A stretch of DNA of 64,000 bases. Origin: Tetracentron sinense. Lineage: Eukaryota; Streptophyta; Magnoliopsida; Trochodendrales; Trochodendraceae. The position numbers and the translations under genes are program-made. This document shows positions 12,946-23,746 of this stretch, piece after piece (positions within the stretch are counted from its first letter, which is position 1; every line of letters starts with the position of its first letter). A model generated the notes under the pieces. It worked only from the letters and a program-made list of their open reading frames with translations. It was not told where the DNA came from and made no database searches. The DNA lies in the NCBI GenBank assembly GCA_015143295.1, contig CM026568.1, positions 29,520,441 to 29,584,440 on the forward strand. Reading direction: 5' to 3'.

Positions 12946-13128
12946 AGGTTAAGGTTAAGGTTAGGGTTAGGGTTAGGGTTATTGGATTATGGACTTAGGG
13001 TTTTAGAAATTCAGAAATGAAAAATTAGGGGTTAGGGTTTTGCGGGGTTAGGATTAGGGTTTAGTCTGATCGTTTAAGGGGTTTTGGTTTTACGGGGTTA
13101 GGGTTAGGGTTAGGGTTAGGGTTAGAGT
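12946..13128. repeat. Interstitial telomere-like tracts
   Basis: Two short runs of GGTTAG-type repeats (about 12948-12981 and 13096-13125) lie inside the hAT element. The unit is TTAGGG with some TTAAGG, rather than the usual plant TTTAGGG. Single TTTAGGG-like words lie between them. Confidence 0.75.
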
Positions 13129-13840
13129 TTGGTTTGATCGTCTGAAGCTCTGAGCACTGAGAGCAATAGGGTTAAGGTTAGCTAACAAATAACAACCCTA
13201 TCTAAACAAAAAAAAAATTTGAAACGTGCACCGTAGCCTGTAGGAGAGTGGTGGACTGATGGTGGCCGTGAGCTTGAGCTTGAGCTTGATCTAAGAGCAA
13301 TTTTTTGAGACAAAGAGAACATTGATCTCCTGAGACTGCGAGAGAGAGAGCATCACTCGGAGAATCACCAAAGATAGTACCGATGATCGATAGTCTGAGA
13401 GAGCAGAACACCAATCTCCAGTGATCTCGTGAGAGAGGAAGAGATTGAAGAGGCGAAGATTCTAGGAGACAAAGACAGAGGCGAACTCGGATGATCGTTA
13501 GTCGGATGTGAATAGTGTTAGGGTTTGGTTATTAGTTTGTATTTATAATGGTCTTTAGTTTGTGCAATTACAAAACTAGCCCTAATTTCATAACGTTAAT
13601 GGGGGCATATTAGTAAATTTATTAATAATTATAACATTCTTAAAAGAGTAGGGACGAGCCGGTCAGGGACGGGTCGGGCAGGGATGGGCCGAGTAGGGGG
13701 GTGCCCTTGCCCGGCCCTATAGAGGAAGGGCTACTTGGAATTGGGCCCGGTCCAAGGGATGGTGGAGGGCCGGGCTTTGGCGGGTTTGGACGGGCCAGGT
13801 ATCCTTCGAAATGGGCCTTTTTGACAGGCCTAACTAGCAC

Positions 13841-14331
13841 TAGTGTATGGGGATCCCATCTGAACTCAGACTGAAAAAGTGTACCTTTTTTGTAGTGACA
13901 TCATCTAAGTTAGTAAGATTAGTACAAAGGTGAGTCTCTCAACCACCACACTCGCAACCTCTGGAATGCTTTTATGACTTTTAATTTTTAAATGTTAGTA
14001 TGCAAGTTGCAACCTATTTTCTTCCTTTTCTAAGGTTTCTTAATAGTAAAAAGGACTAAAGGGGCTGACAATCATTTCTCCTTCTTTTGCGATCCTAGGT
14101 GAGAATTCCAAGAAATTCCTCAAAATAGGCAATTGAGACCTTAGTTCTGTAGAAATCCCTTCTAAAAAACTTGATGTCTACTTTAAGGTTCCCTCCTCTA
14201 TCCACTAATCAAACCTTTTTTGTTAGATTAATTTGTTAATTTCTGCCTTCTATAGTCCATGTGTGTTGGCCTGAGTGTGTGTTGGTTACCTCTATACCAA
14301 ATAAAAAACTAGATGTCTTTTCCTTATACTA
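13841..14331. repeat. Left part of repeat segment A
   Basis: No gene. From about 14170 the sequence matches the flank found at 15630-15770 and 26365-26505: a TTCCCTCCTNTATCCACTA word, then TGTGTGTTGGTTACCTCTATACC and AACTAGATGTCTTTTCC. This third partial copy of the CSLC left flank is split by the LINE that follows. Confidence 0.6.
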
Positions 14332-15025
14332 AATATGGGAAATATGGAAGGAAAGGTGTTTGCACAGATTCAAAGGTGTTTGGAAGTCTTCTGGTTCTAT
14401 TATTGCCCGCATCAAGGTTTGGATGATGGAATTGGGGAGTCTCCCAAGAAAGAAGATATTAGATCTCTCTATTTTCAATATTATGATATCTCCTCTAAGG
14501 CAAAGAAATGTTATATCCATTGTCAAATAGATTCGGCCTCCGGTTGGAAGAATTAAACTCAATGTGAATGGGGCCTCAAGAGGTAATCCAAGATTAGCAG
14601 GTGGTGGGGGTGTTATTCGTAACCATCATGGAGAATTATTAGCTTGCTTTTATGCTTATTATGACGTATGCTCCAGTTATGTTGCTGAAACTAGAGCCCT
14701 CCTTGATGGTCTTAAGCTTTGTCAAGCTAGAGGGTATACGCAGATTGAGGTTGAGTCTGATTCTAAGTCTCTTGTTGAAGCTTGGAATGGGAATTCTCAG
14801 CATCCCTGGAATGTTTGGTATTGGAATCAAAAGATCAACAAACTAATGGGCATATGTTCTAATATATCTCATATCTATAGGGAAGCTAATCAGGTGACTA
14901 ATTTTCTAGCCAATTATGATTGTGATCTTCATCAAACTGGTGCGATCCTCTTTAGACAGGATAGCCCTTCTCGTCTCAAAGCTCTTCTATTCCTTGATAA
15001 ATTGGGTCTAGGGAATATCAAATAG
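14332..15025 (+). pseudogene. LINE ORF2 C-terminal RNase H domain (RVT_3 type)
   Basis: The readable frame includes IWKERCLHRF near the left edge and continues through PPVGRIKLNVNGASRGNP (about 14535-14590) to the stop after LDKLGLGNIK at 15025. The longest ATG frame (14564) begins inside the domain, so it is not a real start. RNase H landmarks: NGASRGNPRLAGGGGVIR, the AETRALLDGL acidic helix, and EVESDSKSLVEAW. The first catalytic aspartate, usually in a VDGAS or TDGAS block, is Asn here (NVNGAS). The reverse transcriptase is missing. This is a dead 5'-truncated copy. Confidence 0.8.
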
Positions 15026-15255
15026 TCTTAATGTGTTCTTTAGTCTTGTTTTTATTTCTTTGGTGTCTTTGTATTGGGTTGGGGGTTTTAATTCCCCTTG
15101 CTCTTGTGTCCTTGTAGTGGTTTTGGTTTTATGTCCCCCCCTTGTGGTGTCTCTTTAGGGGTAAGGTTTTATGTCCCCCCCCTTTTTCCTTTTATTAATA
15201 AACAAGTAGGGGTCCGCCAAACCCCCCACTCTTTTTGAGTGGCTTTTTAAAAAAA
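14332..15255 (+). mobile_element. L1-type LINE, 5'-truncated, RNase H end
   Basis: This is the 3' end of a plant L1-type retrotransposon. It carries the C-terminal RNase H region followed by a 3' tail with the words AGGGGTAAGGTTTTATGTCC and TTATTAATAAACA, ending in an A-rich run. The same tail words end the LINE at 19467-21277. The insertion sits in repeat segment A. Flanking duplications were not identified, and part of the target segment appears lost compared with 15770-15870. Confidence 0.7.
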
Positions 15256-15571
15256 TAACAAAAATAAATAAATAAAATTAAAATAAAAAGTAAAAAGTAA
15301 AGTAAGGAAGTTAATAGTGTTGGTGATGCCAATGACGATTAAGGATTATTTAATATTAGTTAGTGACTGATTATTCTTTCAACTCGAGTCTTTCTTAAGC
15401 TTCCCTGCCCTCTTACTTTAATTCAGTTTATTTATACAATCAACTCACATTAGAAACTTCAATTATCATTCAGAAGAAGATTGTCTAGGTACATAGAAAA
15501 ATGATTCCTAATTCATAAAAAAAACTAGCTCTAATGCCCATGAGCCTCAACCTGTAGTGCTTGTTTGTATC
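15256..15571. repeat. Right part of repeat segment A (empty MITE site)
   Basis: It matches 15865-15923 plus 16252-16340 and the equivalent positions at 26582-27060. At 15331-15350 the sequence runs through GACGATTAAGGATT without the MITE that occupies this site in the other two copies. Confidence 0.7.
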
Positions 15572-15924
15572 AACATTCTCCATGGGTTATATTTCAAGGG
15601 ATCTGAACTTCAAAAAAGCAATCATATTTATTTAAAGTTCCCTCCTATATCCACTAGTTAGGCCCTTTTAGCGAGATGTGTTGAATTCCGCCTTCTACAG
15701 TCCTTGTGTGTCCTTGTGTGTGTTCATTACCTCTATACCAAAAAAATAACTAGATGTCTTTTCCATATACTATATATTCCCTTTAACCTCAAATCTTAGA
15801 TGTGCATTCTATGTTATATTACCACCTTTAGATTCACACCATCATATGATAAAGAAATTAAAATAAAAAATAAAAAGTAAAGTAAGGAAGTTTAAAGTCA
15901 TGTTGGTGAAGCCAATGACAATTA

Positions 15925-16251
15925 GGCTCCATTCTTTTGGTGGAACTTTTAAAGTTGTGGAACATCAATGTTTTGGAACAAGAGGCAATAGTCTGGGAAG
16001 AGAGGAGAGAGGGTTAAAGGGAATATATAGTATATTACTCGATGGTATCTCAGATTTATCGAGTTCAATTTAATTAGAAGTTCCACATTTATGGAACTTC
16101 AAAAATCCAACAAAATTTGTGGAACTTGAAAGTTCCATATTTGTAGAACTCTTGCACTCTATGAAATAATATAGTTCTAGACATTAAGTAAAATTAGGCA
16201 CCAAACAATGAAAGTTCTAGACTTTAAAGGTTCCACCAAAAGAACGGAGCC
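15925..16251. mobile_element. Tourist-like MITE, copy 1 (TTA target duplication)
   Basis: Terminal inverted repeats GGCTCCATTCTTTTGGTGGA and, in reverse complement, GGCTCCGTTCTTTTGGTGGA bound 327 bp. It is flanked by TTA at 15922-15924 and 16252-16254. Segment A (15331-15350) shows the site without the element, which proves the ends. A TTA duplication fits PIF/Harbinger (Tourist) MITEs. Confidence 0.8.
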
Positions 16252-16339
16252 TTAAGGATTATTTAATATTAGTTAGTGACTGATTATTAATCTTTCGACT
16301 CGAGTCTTTCTTAAGCTTCCCTGCCCTCTTACTTCAATT

Positions 16340-18136
16340 CAGTTTATTTATACGTTCAACTCCATGGGTTATATTTCAAGGGATCTGAACTTCAAAAAAC
16401 AAATCATATTTATTTATAGCTTAGAATAATCAAAAATGGTATAAGGCCTAGGTGACTACATTATTCAGGATATGAAAATTTTTAGGGAAGTGGAAAATAT
16501 TTCTCTAATACTGACTAAGAGATAAGACTAAACAGAAGAAGTGGAGGCAAGTATATAAAGAAAAGAGTACTGAGCCAATGCTAAAAATCAATTTAATAAA
16601 GATGAAAAGTTTGTACAAAGCAATGCATATACTGGCAATATGTTAGGAAAAAGTTTGGATTGGCCATGGCCCGGAAAGACTGCAGTCACCTCTATCTCTA
16701 ATGTCCTTCTGATAATTTTTATTTGATGATAGATAAAAACCTGCTTGGCAATCACTATGCTGAACTTGGCAAATCAAGCTCTTAGAACTTGTTTTAGGAT
16801 AAAGAATATAGTCCCTTAATCCCGTGTGAATTCTCTAAACAAGTCGAAAGTAGGAGTTACAAACACTTCATCTTCCAAATTACCATGCGTGAACAAAATT
16901 TTGATGTCAGTCTTAAATCAAGCGCCTTCGGGCTGCAAAAATAATATGGAAAGATACACGTTTGCGACCATCTTCAATTATTTATCGAATGGAGCAAGTT
17001 TTTTTTTTATCCTCGTCTGTGTTAGATAGTTTAGGCACTGCTATGATCAGTTGCCCATGCCATCAAAGTCTCAGCTTGAATTTTTAAACCAATTTGCAAC
17101 CAACAGACCCTATGTTTGATTCGTTTACAGTATTCAATTGCTTCATTTATAGATCTGTAGTATTAAGGAATTAAAGGAACCTTGAATAAAAGGACATGCC
17201 CCAACTTTGAAGGAATAATAGTACAATTGAATAGATGCATTTCAAAAGAAAACTTTAAGCAGTTTGACTTACAGAGATCTACATTTATAGTACCTATTTC
17301 TATGGAATGTAATTTTGTTAAAGATGAGTTCTAAGCAATGGGGACTCACTATACTAGTCTCAGTTTCAACAAACTTAGAGGGTTATCCTTTTAAAAGAAC
17401 TGAATAAGGTCAGTGAATCTTCTTCTATTGCAGGAACAATGTCCAGACCATGTCAGCACAAGCATGGCAAGGACCTTAGCAGCAAGGCCCAATCCTGACA
17501 TGATCCATAAAGCCCAGGCTCAGCGAAAAAACAGCCCAATGTAAAACTAAAGACAACAAGTCTGGAGACTCCATTGGCTGGCCCAGCTTATGTGCTTCCC
17601 TATTTGTAGAAAGTTTGCTAGTCTATGTTCAATTAAAGGTTCCTGGATTTGGTTGTTTGTTATCCCGAAGTCAATCAAGATGCAGCATCTTCTGCACCTG
17701 GGAGCTATAATGTTGCAGTTCCCACCTTTTTCCAAACCACCATTACATTCAAATTTATGAAGGCTAGGGAGGAAATCTATCTCAAAAAATTACAGGTACC
17801 TTTCTGCAACTGTAAAGGGAATAGAAACAGCTTCTTTTATATAGGGGGTAGTAAAAACTCTTATCATCATCTCAAACACTGATATACATACTTGATTGTA
17901 CAATCAGTATAGAAAGCGAGGGAATTCTGCGAATTCAACTATAGTCTAGCTGTCATCTCCAACCTACTAACTCCTATAGGAAGTTTTCTATTGTAATGAA
18001 ATTCAATGCCAATCCAAGTATGAAATGCTGCAACTGGAGATCAATTCTACAGTTCCAGCATAAATGTGAACAGCTGTAACAGGTACCCGAAAACATGAAC
18101 TTGAACAAGAAATTTTTTCTTGTTGCTCAGTTCATG
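16340..18136. other. 3' flank of CSLC gene 1, shared with copy 2
   Basis: This stretch is nearly identical in the second duplication copy (27050-27716 plus 29743-30876). The part next to 18136 should include the CSLC 3' untranslated region. A plus-strand segment at 17430-17610 is described separately. Nothing else could be identified. Confidence 0.5.
17434..17608 (+). pseudogene. Possible terminal-exon fragment of an unrecognised gene, copy 1
   Basis: After a good acceptor (CTTCTATTGCAG) comes a plus-strand reading with EQCPDHVSTSMARTLAARPN. In copy 2 (30174-30349) the same segment stays open to a stop after PLAGPAYVLPYL. Here an extra A in the run near 17527 shifts the frame. I do not recognise the protein. 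It may be a gene fragment carried along in the duplication, or chance. Confidence 0.25.
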
Positions 18137-21100
18137 TCAGCTCATTTGCTCCCCAATCAAGTCCAAGCCCACCACAAGAAAGGAGAGCCCTTGGAACAGC
18201 AAGAAATAGAAATGGATACCATGTGCCAATAATAGGCTTCTTGCAGATGCAGTGAGGAGAAGAAAAGCAAGTGCAAGCTCCTTCTTGTAGAGCCTGTTCC
18301 TCTTCTTTACTGTTGGGACCCCTTCACTTTCCTTTAGTTTATTCAAAATTGCTAAACCAGATTCAGAAGCCGGCCTGTGGAGCTGTTGTTGATTTGCAGA
18401 CTTTGATTCCCTCTCGGCCACTGCTAATAAATCAGATTCAGATGATCTCCCTGTCTTCTTCGTCACAACCCATTCATAAGAGCTCCTCAAATGAAATAGT
18501 CCCGAAACCATGGCATTGAATTTTGTCATGGACATGGTGTTCTCAAACAACAGGTAAGGCACCAAAAAGGGGAAAGACTTCGGAGCAGGGAGAATGTTCA
18601 AAAGGGACATGAAGATTGGGACATAACAGATCATCCAAAGCGGTAGTTCAGCCTCTGGTATGAACATTGTCAATGGAAGGATAATGCAGAACAATGTGAA
18701 TGAGTAGAAGGGAAGTATCAGTTTCCTTAAAAGGAAGAAGAGAAATATCAAGTTGGCCTTCTTCCAAATTGATACCTGCATGAACATAAATCAAAAACAA
18801 TTGTTACCAGCTTCTGTCCAGGATTAAAATTACAGTTTCAGGGATGTATCAGTCCCAACCAAAACCTATATGTCTCAATTTCGGACAATAAAAATATTTT
18901 TTTCTTTAAAAAAAGAAGGTGAGTCAAAGGAACCAAAATTACCAAATATAATAAGTATATATAGCCAAAACTAATAACTCAAGGCCAAGTAGAATTGTAG
19001 ATTCAGTGGCGTTCCCTTCACCAGCGGGTGTGGTTTGGCCTTTCCTCCCGGGGGAGATAGCTTGGTCCCTTTGGAAGTAAAGGAATAGAAGAGTTTTTTA
19101 GGACACCTCCTTGACCACCCCCCAGATCCAGTCGAGAGTTCTCCATCTAGTGTCAGCATGGTGTGCTGTTGGGGGAAATATAAATGACCCTTGGAAGCGA
19201 CTCAAACAATAGCAACACACAATTACAATTATGTAATGAATGAAATCATAATTAACTAATAAAACGATACGTAATTATGTATCATCCGCAATGTTTTAAA
19301 ACGCGAAGGCGTGAGGCGAGGCATTTGGACCTCCAAAAGCGTGAGGCCTAAGACTCGAGACATGAGGATTAAGCCTCACGCGCCCTCATTTTGTTAATAA
19401 AAAATAATTAAAAATTAGAAAAAATACAATATATATATATATATATATATAAAGAAGTGCTAAACAGCAAAACAGTACAAAAACTAGGGTTTCTTCGCTT
19501 TCGTTGAAACCGTGGGCGCATGGCTTCCTCCAGCGGCCTGCCGGAGGCGGATCCCCCTGGTTGTGCTGTTCCAAATCCTCCTAGGAGTTGGCGCAGCCTA
19601 TTCACATCCAATATATCTCGTTCGAGTGGGAAGGAGTTGCCGTTTTTCGAGCCTACCTTGATTGAGGGCAAGAAAGTTGCGGTTTGGGAGGATGGTGAGG
19701 TTGAAGATGAACTTTCTAGATGGGAAAATGCCATTGTGGGCTTCACCATAGGGCCTAGAGTCCCTTTTCATGCCATGCAAAGGTTCGTTCATAGAGCTTG
19801 GGCTTCAATGGGGTCTATCCAGACCTACTCTTTATCCAGACCTACTCTTTAGCTTCTGAAGTATTTATCTTTAATTTCGAGAATGTAGAGTTCAAACAAA
19901 GGGTCCTGGATCAGGGGCTGTGGTACTTGGAGAAAAAACCTCTGGTTCTCAGGCCATGGGGTCTAGATGTGAGTTTGGAGAAATCGATAATCAAGAAAAT
20001 TCCTATTTGGGTGAAGTTCCCTTGCCTAAAACTCCACCTTTGGAACGATTCAGTCCTTGGCCGGATTGCTAGTACCATCGGTAAGCCGCTCTTCACAGAC
20101 TAACTTACAGCAGAAAGAAACCGGTTGTCCTTTGCCCGGGTTTGCATTGAGATTGTTGCTGGATCAGAACTTCCAAACGAAGTTTTTTCCAAAGGGCCCT
20201 CTAGAGAGATGTTTGCGCACAAGGTCGAGTATGAATGGAAGCCATTACAGTGCTCTAAATGCTTATCTTTTGGTCATACTGATAGTAGCTATAACACCAA
20301 ACAGGTTTGGGTTGTTATGGCCAGGTCAAAGGCCGTTATTGGCGCTCAGGTTGAGCTATCCTTGGACCCTAAGGGGATGTGTTCATCGGAGGAGCCTTGG
20401 TCAGTGTTTGGTAGGAACAGGAAATCGGAGGCTATGGTCGACAACCCTTCTTTGGGGAGTGGATCTCGGGAGGTAAGTCCTTGCGAAGAGATGAGCCCTA
20501 TTGAGGATCTTGCAGTAGCTTATGTCTCAAACACACCAACTGTATGTGAAAATGCTCAAGCGAGGTTTGATGTCAGCATTAGATCTAGTTCAAACCAAAA
20601 TATGAACTCAGTTCTTTCACCTTCAGAAACTGATCTTGGTGACGATTGTGATAAGAGTTTAAATTTTGAGGATCCTTCTTTATTAGACAAAGTGGAGGAC
20701 ACTTTAGATTCTGAAGGAGAAATGATTGATCATTTTCTAGCTGAACACCAAAACTTGCTCAATGCCCTACTAACAACAAAACCTAGATACCCATTTATAC
20801 AAAAGGAGTTTGCCCAACCTAAAGAGATTATTCGAGGCAAGCCAAATTGTTTTTCTGAATCTAGATCAGGCAACGATTTAGAGGTGAAAAATGGGGCAAA
20901 AGCATGTGTAGCTACCCCTATGAGTCAAATTTCTGAAGGTCGAGGGAAGGTTGAGCTTTCTAGTGGACTTGGTAGTCAAGAGCAAGTTCGTGACGATATT
21001 CTTGTTGAAGAAGTTGAAGAAAAATACGATTTTCAACTACTGACATCAAAGAGAAATAAGAAGAATAAAGCATCAACAATTGATTCTTCTCAAGCAAGAC

Positions 21101-23746
21101 CAAAGAGGGAGGTTAGGAAACCAAATCAATTTAAGGAGTAATTTTATTCTTTGTTAATGCAAGAATTGTTCTTAGTAAAGTCATATGTATTTGTGTTCTT
21201 GTGTTTTTATAGGAGTAAGGTTTTATGTCCCCCCATTGCTTTTTTCTTAATAAACAGAGAGAGGGTTTGCTAAAAAAAAGTGTTAAACAAATTATTCAAT
21301 TGTCGTATAAAAATAAAAGTAAGTCTTAGAAAGGCAACCAAAAGCAGCAATCTAAATTTACATTTAAGTTCATGTACTTATTGCAAAATAAATGATGCTC
21401 AGTCATCATGTACTGGATTTGGATTCCAACATACAGCTACAAAGAAGTCTTAAGAGGGAAAAATGAAGAAAAAAAATCAAAAGTCATAAGTTATGTAGCT
21501 AGAACCCAATTTTAGGTTAATGCATTTGACTAATGCCTTACTCATAAAGCGAGTCACAAGCGTGGGGCATTCGTCTCATGTGAATCTCACACTCTAAGGT
21601 GTAAGCCTTAGTGGATTTAAGCCTCAAGGTTAAGCCTCGAGGCGTTTTCTTTAAGCTTTTTCCCAAGGCGAGCCTTGAGGCTTAAGCCTCACATGCCTGT
21701 TTCGTATCAATATAAATATCGTATAGGGGGCTACCAAAACTGATACGTATCGCTCGCAATTTTTATTTCCATGGCTTCTATAGACGGATCATAAACAAAG
21801 AAGATAGAAATAGAGTAAACCTTGGAAGTAATGATGCTGGGAAGGCATAACCGAAAGAGCTGCATCGGACCCGAATGCCATCTGTGCTGTTGTTTCTTGT
21901 ATGCTTCGTAAGACTCCGGTAATTCACAAAGCACCTTGACGTCGTTGAGAAAGATGAACTTCCACCCGTTCAAGTGAGCCCGAACTGCAATATCCATATC
22001 CTCAACGGTGGTTCTCTCAAGCCAACCTCCAGAGTCCTCGAGAGCCTTGATTCTCCATACACCTGCAGTTCCATTGAACCCGAAGAAGTTGAGGAAGACC
22101 CCATTAACTTGCTGGTCCACCTCAAAATGGAAGCATAGATAATTGTTCTGTAGCCTTGTGAGCAAGTTTTCATCTTTGTTCGTGAAAGACCACCGAGCCT
22201 GGACAAGACCCAGTTCAGGATTGCCCTGGGAAAGCAATGACAAGATCATCAATGGATAGCTATGGACAGTTTATAAATTGAGGGGGGGTTTCATTGGCTT
22301 CATTTGTTACCTTAAAGTGAGGGATTGTTTGTTTAAGGAAGTCGGGATTGGGCTGGAAATCCGCGTCAAATATGGCAACAAACTCATAGTTCTTGACATA
22401 GTCACAGGCCATGGCCGACTTGAGATTGCCAGCTTTGTACCCCGTCCTGATGAATCGGTGTCTGTAGAGTATGTTCACCCCTTTCTGGCTCCACAAAGAA
22501 ACTTCGTTTCTGATTAGAAGTTGTACACTTTCGTCATCTGAATCATCTAGGACCTGAATTAGGATCCGGTCCCGTGGCCAATCCAGCTGACAGGCAGCTG
22601 AGATTGATTGTGCGTATACCTTTACACGATGCAATTTGTCCACATCAGATTAACAAACATCCTAACACAAGTAATAGAACACCAACAAACATTTTTATAG
22701 AATGAACTGTCGTTGTGAAATGAGAAAGTTTGTGGACTTCATTACTTAAAAAGGGCAGTAGCTTTATTATTTTTTCCAAAATCTGCATTCAAACACATCC
22801 ATTTGGAACTAAGAAAATTATGTTTAAAATAACCAGAAGCTTACTGCAAACCCCTTTAGATAATAATATTATTTTCTAGATGGGAGTTCCAGATTTGCAC
22901 AAAGAACAATAAAAAAAGGAATGAATTTTGATTAAAGCTTCAATTAATTTGTCTCATCTCCTCCATGTGAAAAACTCATCAATGTCAGCCACATCTCATT
23001 GGACTTTATACATCTACAACTCTCAGATCATAGAAGAGAGAAACATAAACCAACAAAAGAAAAAAATGGCAAGAAAGAGATTAAAGGAAATTTAAGGAGC
23101 GAGTTTCGGTTACCTCTTTCTCATTGCACATGGGAATCTGAATAAGGACCATTGGAAAACCTGAAGAATCCTCAATTTCATATGCCTCTCCTTCTATAAT
23201 GGGCTTTAAATTCTTATATTTAATCCAGAAACACCCTATACATAAAAGTAGCCGATCGAGCGATTGAACCATGAACAGTAAAATACAGAATTGTGAAAGT
23301 GCTATAACCACAGGAGCAATATAATCGGCTCTTAAAGACAGCCAAGCCAGATAAGTCCAATGCACTAGACCCTGAATCTCCGAAGGTTGAATTAGATTTA
23401 AATTCCAACCATTGAAATAGGCAATGACTTCTAAGATTAGAGTCACCATTGAAACAACAAGAAAAGCTCTGATAAACCTCAACAACCTTCCGCTGTTTTT
23501 GAGCTCTCTTCTTTCAGAGAAGACGAAGCGTTTCTTAATTGCAGCAGTCATAGCCCAGAAACCCGTGACAAACCAGGAAAGGCAAGCAATAGCTCTGTGA
23601 GCTCTGAGTACAAGAACCCACGTGAACTGCTTGGTGCTTATAGATTTTTGTTTCTCCGGAAACACAGATGAAGTAGAGCCATTGATCTCTACTAGAGAGA
23701 AGCTGTTGGGATTCTCCGTTGTTACTACAAGTGAGCTTGGAGCCAT
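18137..23746 (-). CDS. CSLC xyloglucan beta-1,4-glucan synthase, copy 1 (4 exons)
   Basis: A cellulose-synthase-like C protein (GT2), the Golgi enzyme that makes the beta-1,4-glucan backbone of xyloglucan from UDP-glucose. Exons (minus): 23746-23114, 22619-22311, 22225-21821, 18775-18137, 1986 bp in total, 661 aa plus TGA, all GT-AG and in phase. GT2 catalytic landmarks: VLDDSDD (about residue 240), DAD in [12 protein letters not shown] (about 295), TVEDMD (about 395), and the QxxRW motif as QQHRW (about 427). Hydrophobic segments lie before the catalytic loop and in the last exon. The C-terminus [10 protein letters not shown] is typical of CSLC. The start is the only in-frame ATG; 12 nt upstream the frame has TTG. 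It differs from copy 2 at about 18 residues, for example FHLRSS against FQLGSS. Intron 3 is about 3 kb and carries a LINE. Gene number within CSLC cannot be assigned. Confidence 0.95.
19000..19190 (+). mobile_element. LINE 3' fragment remnant in CSLC1 intron 3
   Basis: This matches 31739-31930 in copy 2, where the same fragment is complete with its tail and target duplications. Here only the left duplication (TAGAATTGTA at 18990-18999) survives. The sequence jumps from AAATGACCC directly to TTGGAAGCGACTC, so the tail was lost by a deletion of roughly 220 bp. Confidence 0.65.
19467..21277 (+). mobile_element. L1-type LINE carrying ORF1 but no ORF2
   Basis: An 1811-bp insertion in intron 3 of CSLC copy 1, antisense to the gene. 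It is flanked by AAGTGCTAAACA (19455-19466) and AAGTGTTAAACA (21278-21289). Copy 2 at about 32400-32420 has the uninterrupted site AAGAAGTGCTAAACAAATT, so the ends are exact to a few bases. The element has a short leader, an ORF1, a few bases resembling an ORF2 start (ATGCAAGAATTGTT at about 21158), then directly a 3' tail with GGAGTAAGGTTTTATGTCC, TTAATAAACA and an A run. No reverse transcriptase is present. Confidence 0.85.
19520..21141 (+). pseudogene. LINE ORF1 protein (DUF4283 plus CCHC-type knuckle), two lesions
   Basis: This encodes the RNA-binding ORF1 protein of plant L1 elements. From [13 protein letters not shown] it runs into a DUF4283-like domain ([15 protein letters not shown], then [15 protein letters not shown]), the block [20 protein letters not shown], and a long acidic C-terminus ending [14 protein letters not shown]. 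Lesion 1 is a 17-bp tandem duplication (19817-19833 and 19834-19850) that shifts the frame. Lesion 2 is a TAA stop at 20101-20103. The knuckle reads CX2CX4HX4Y, so its last Cys is replaced by Tyr. Otherwise the frame is open for about 1.6 kb, which suggests a fairly recent insertion. Confidence 0.85.

Larger units (their letters stand above)
10184..13832 (-). mobile_element. Decayed hAT DNA transposon with 8-bp target duplications
   Basis: The element is bounded by an exact 8-bp direct repeat, ACTAGCAC, at 10176-10183 and 13833-13840, the size expected for hAT. Its ends are inverted repeats: TAGGGTTATCAAAGGGCC on the left and, in reverse complement, TAGGCCTGTCAAAAAGGCC on the right. The subterminal regions are rich in GGGCCGGG words (10197-10385 and 13645-13800). 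Inside is a broken transposase gene on the minus strand. The ends are well preserved but the coding region is dead. Confidence 0.9.
19290..21710. repeat. Repeat rich in GGCGTGAGGC / GCCTCA words, split by a LINE
   Basis: Words such as AAGGCGTGAGGCGAGGCATT (19303-19322) and the inverse family TAAGCCTCGAGGCG and GAGCCTTGAGGCTTAAGCC (21628-21690) bound the unit, which equals 32249-32840 in copy 2. It looks like an older element with partly inverted ends that was in intron 3 before the duplication. Exact ends were not determined. Confidence 0.45.

Noticed and set aside
12946..13128. Chromosome end or telomere
   Set aside because: The runs are short, irregular and lie inside a bounded hAT element with genes on both sides.
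18971..19159. 62-codon frame in CSLC1 intron 3
   Set aside because: It is antisense to a LINE 3' fragment shared by both CSLC copies and is not a gene.
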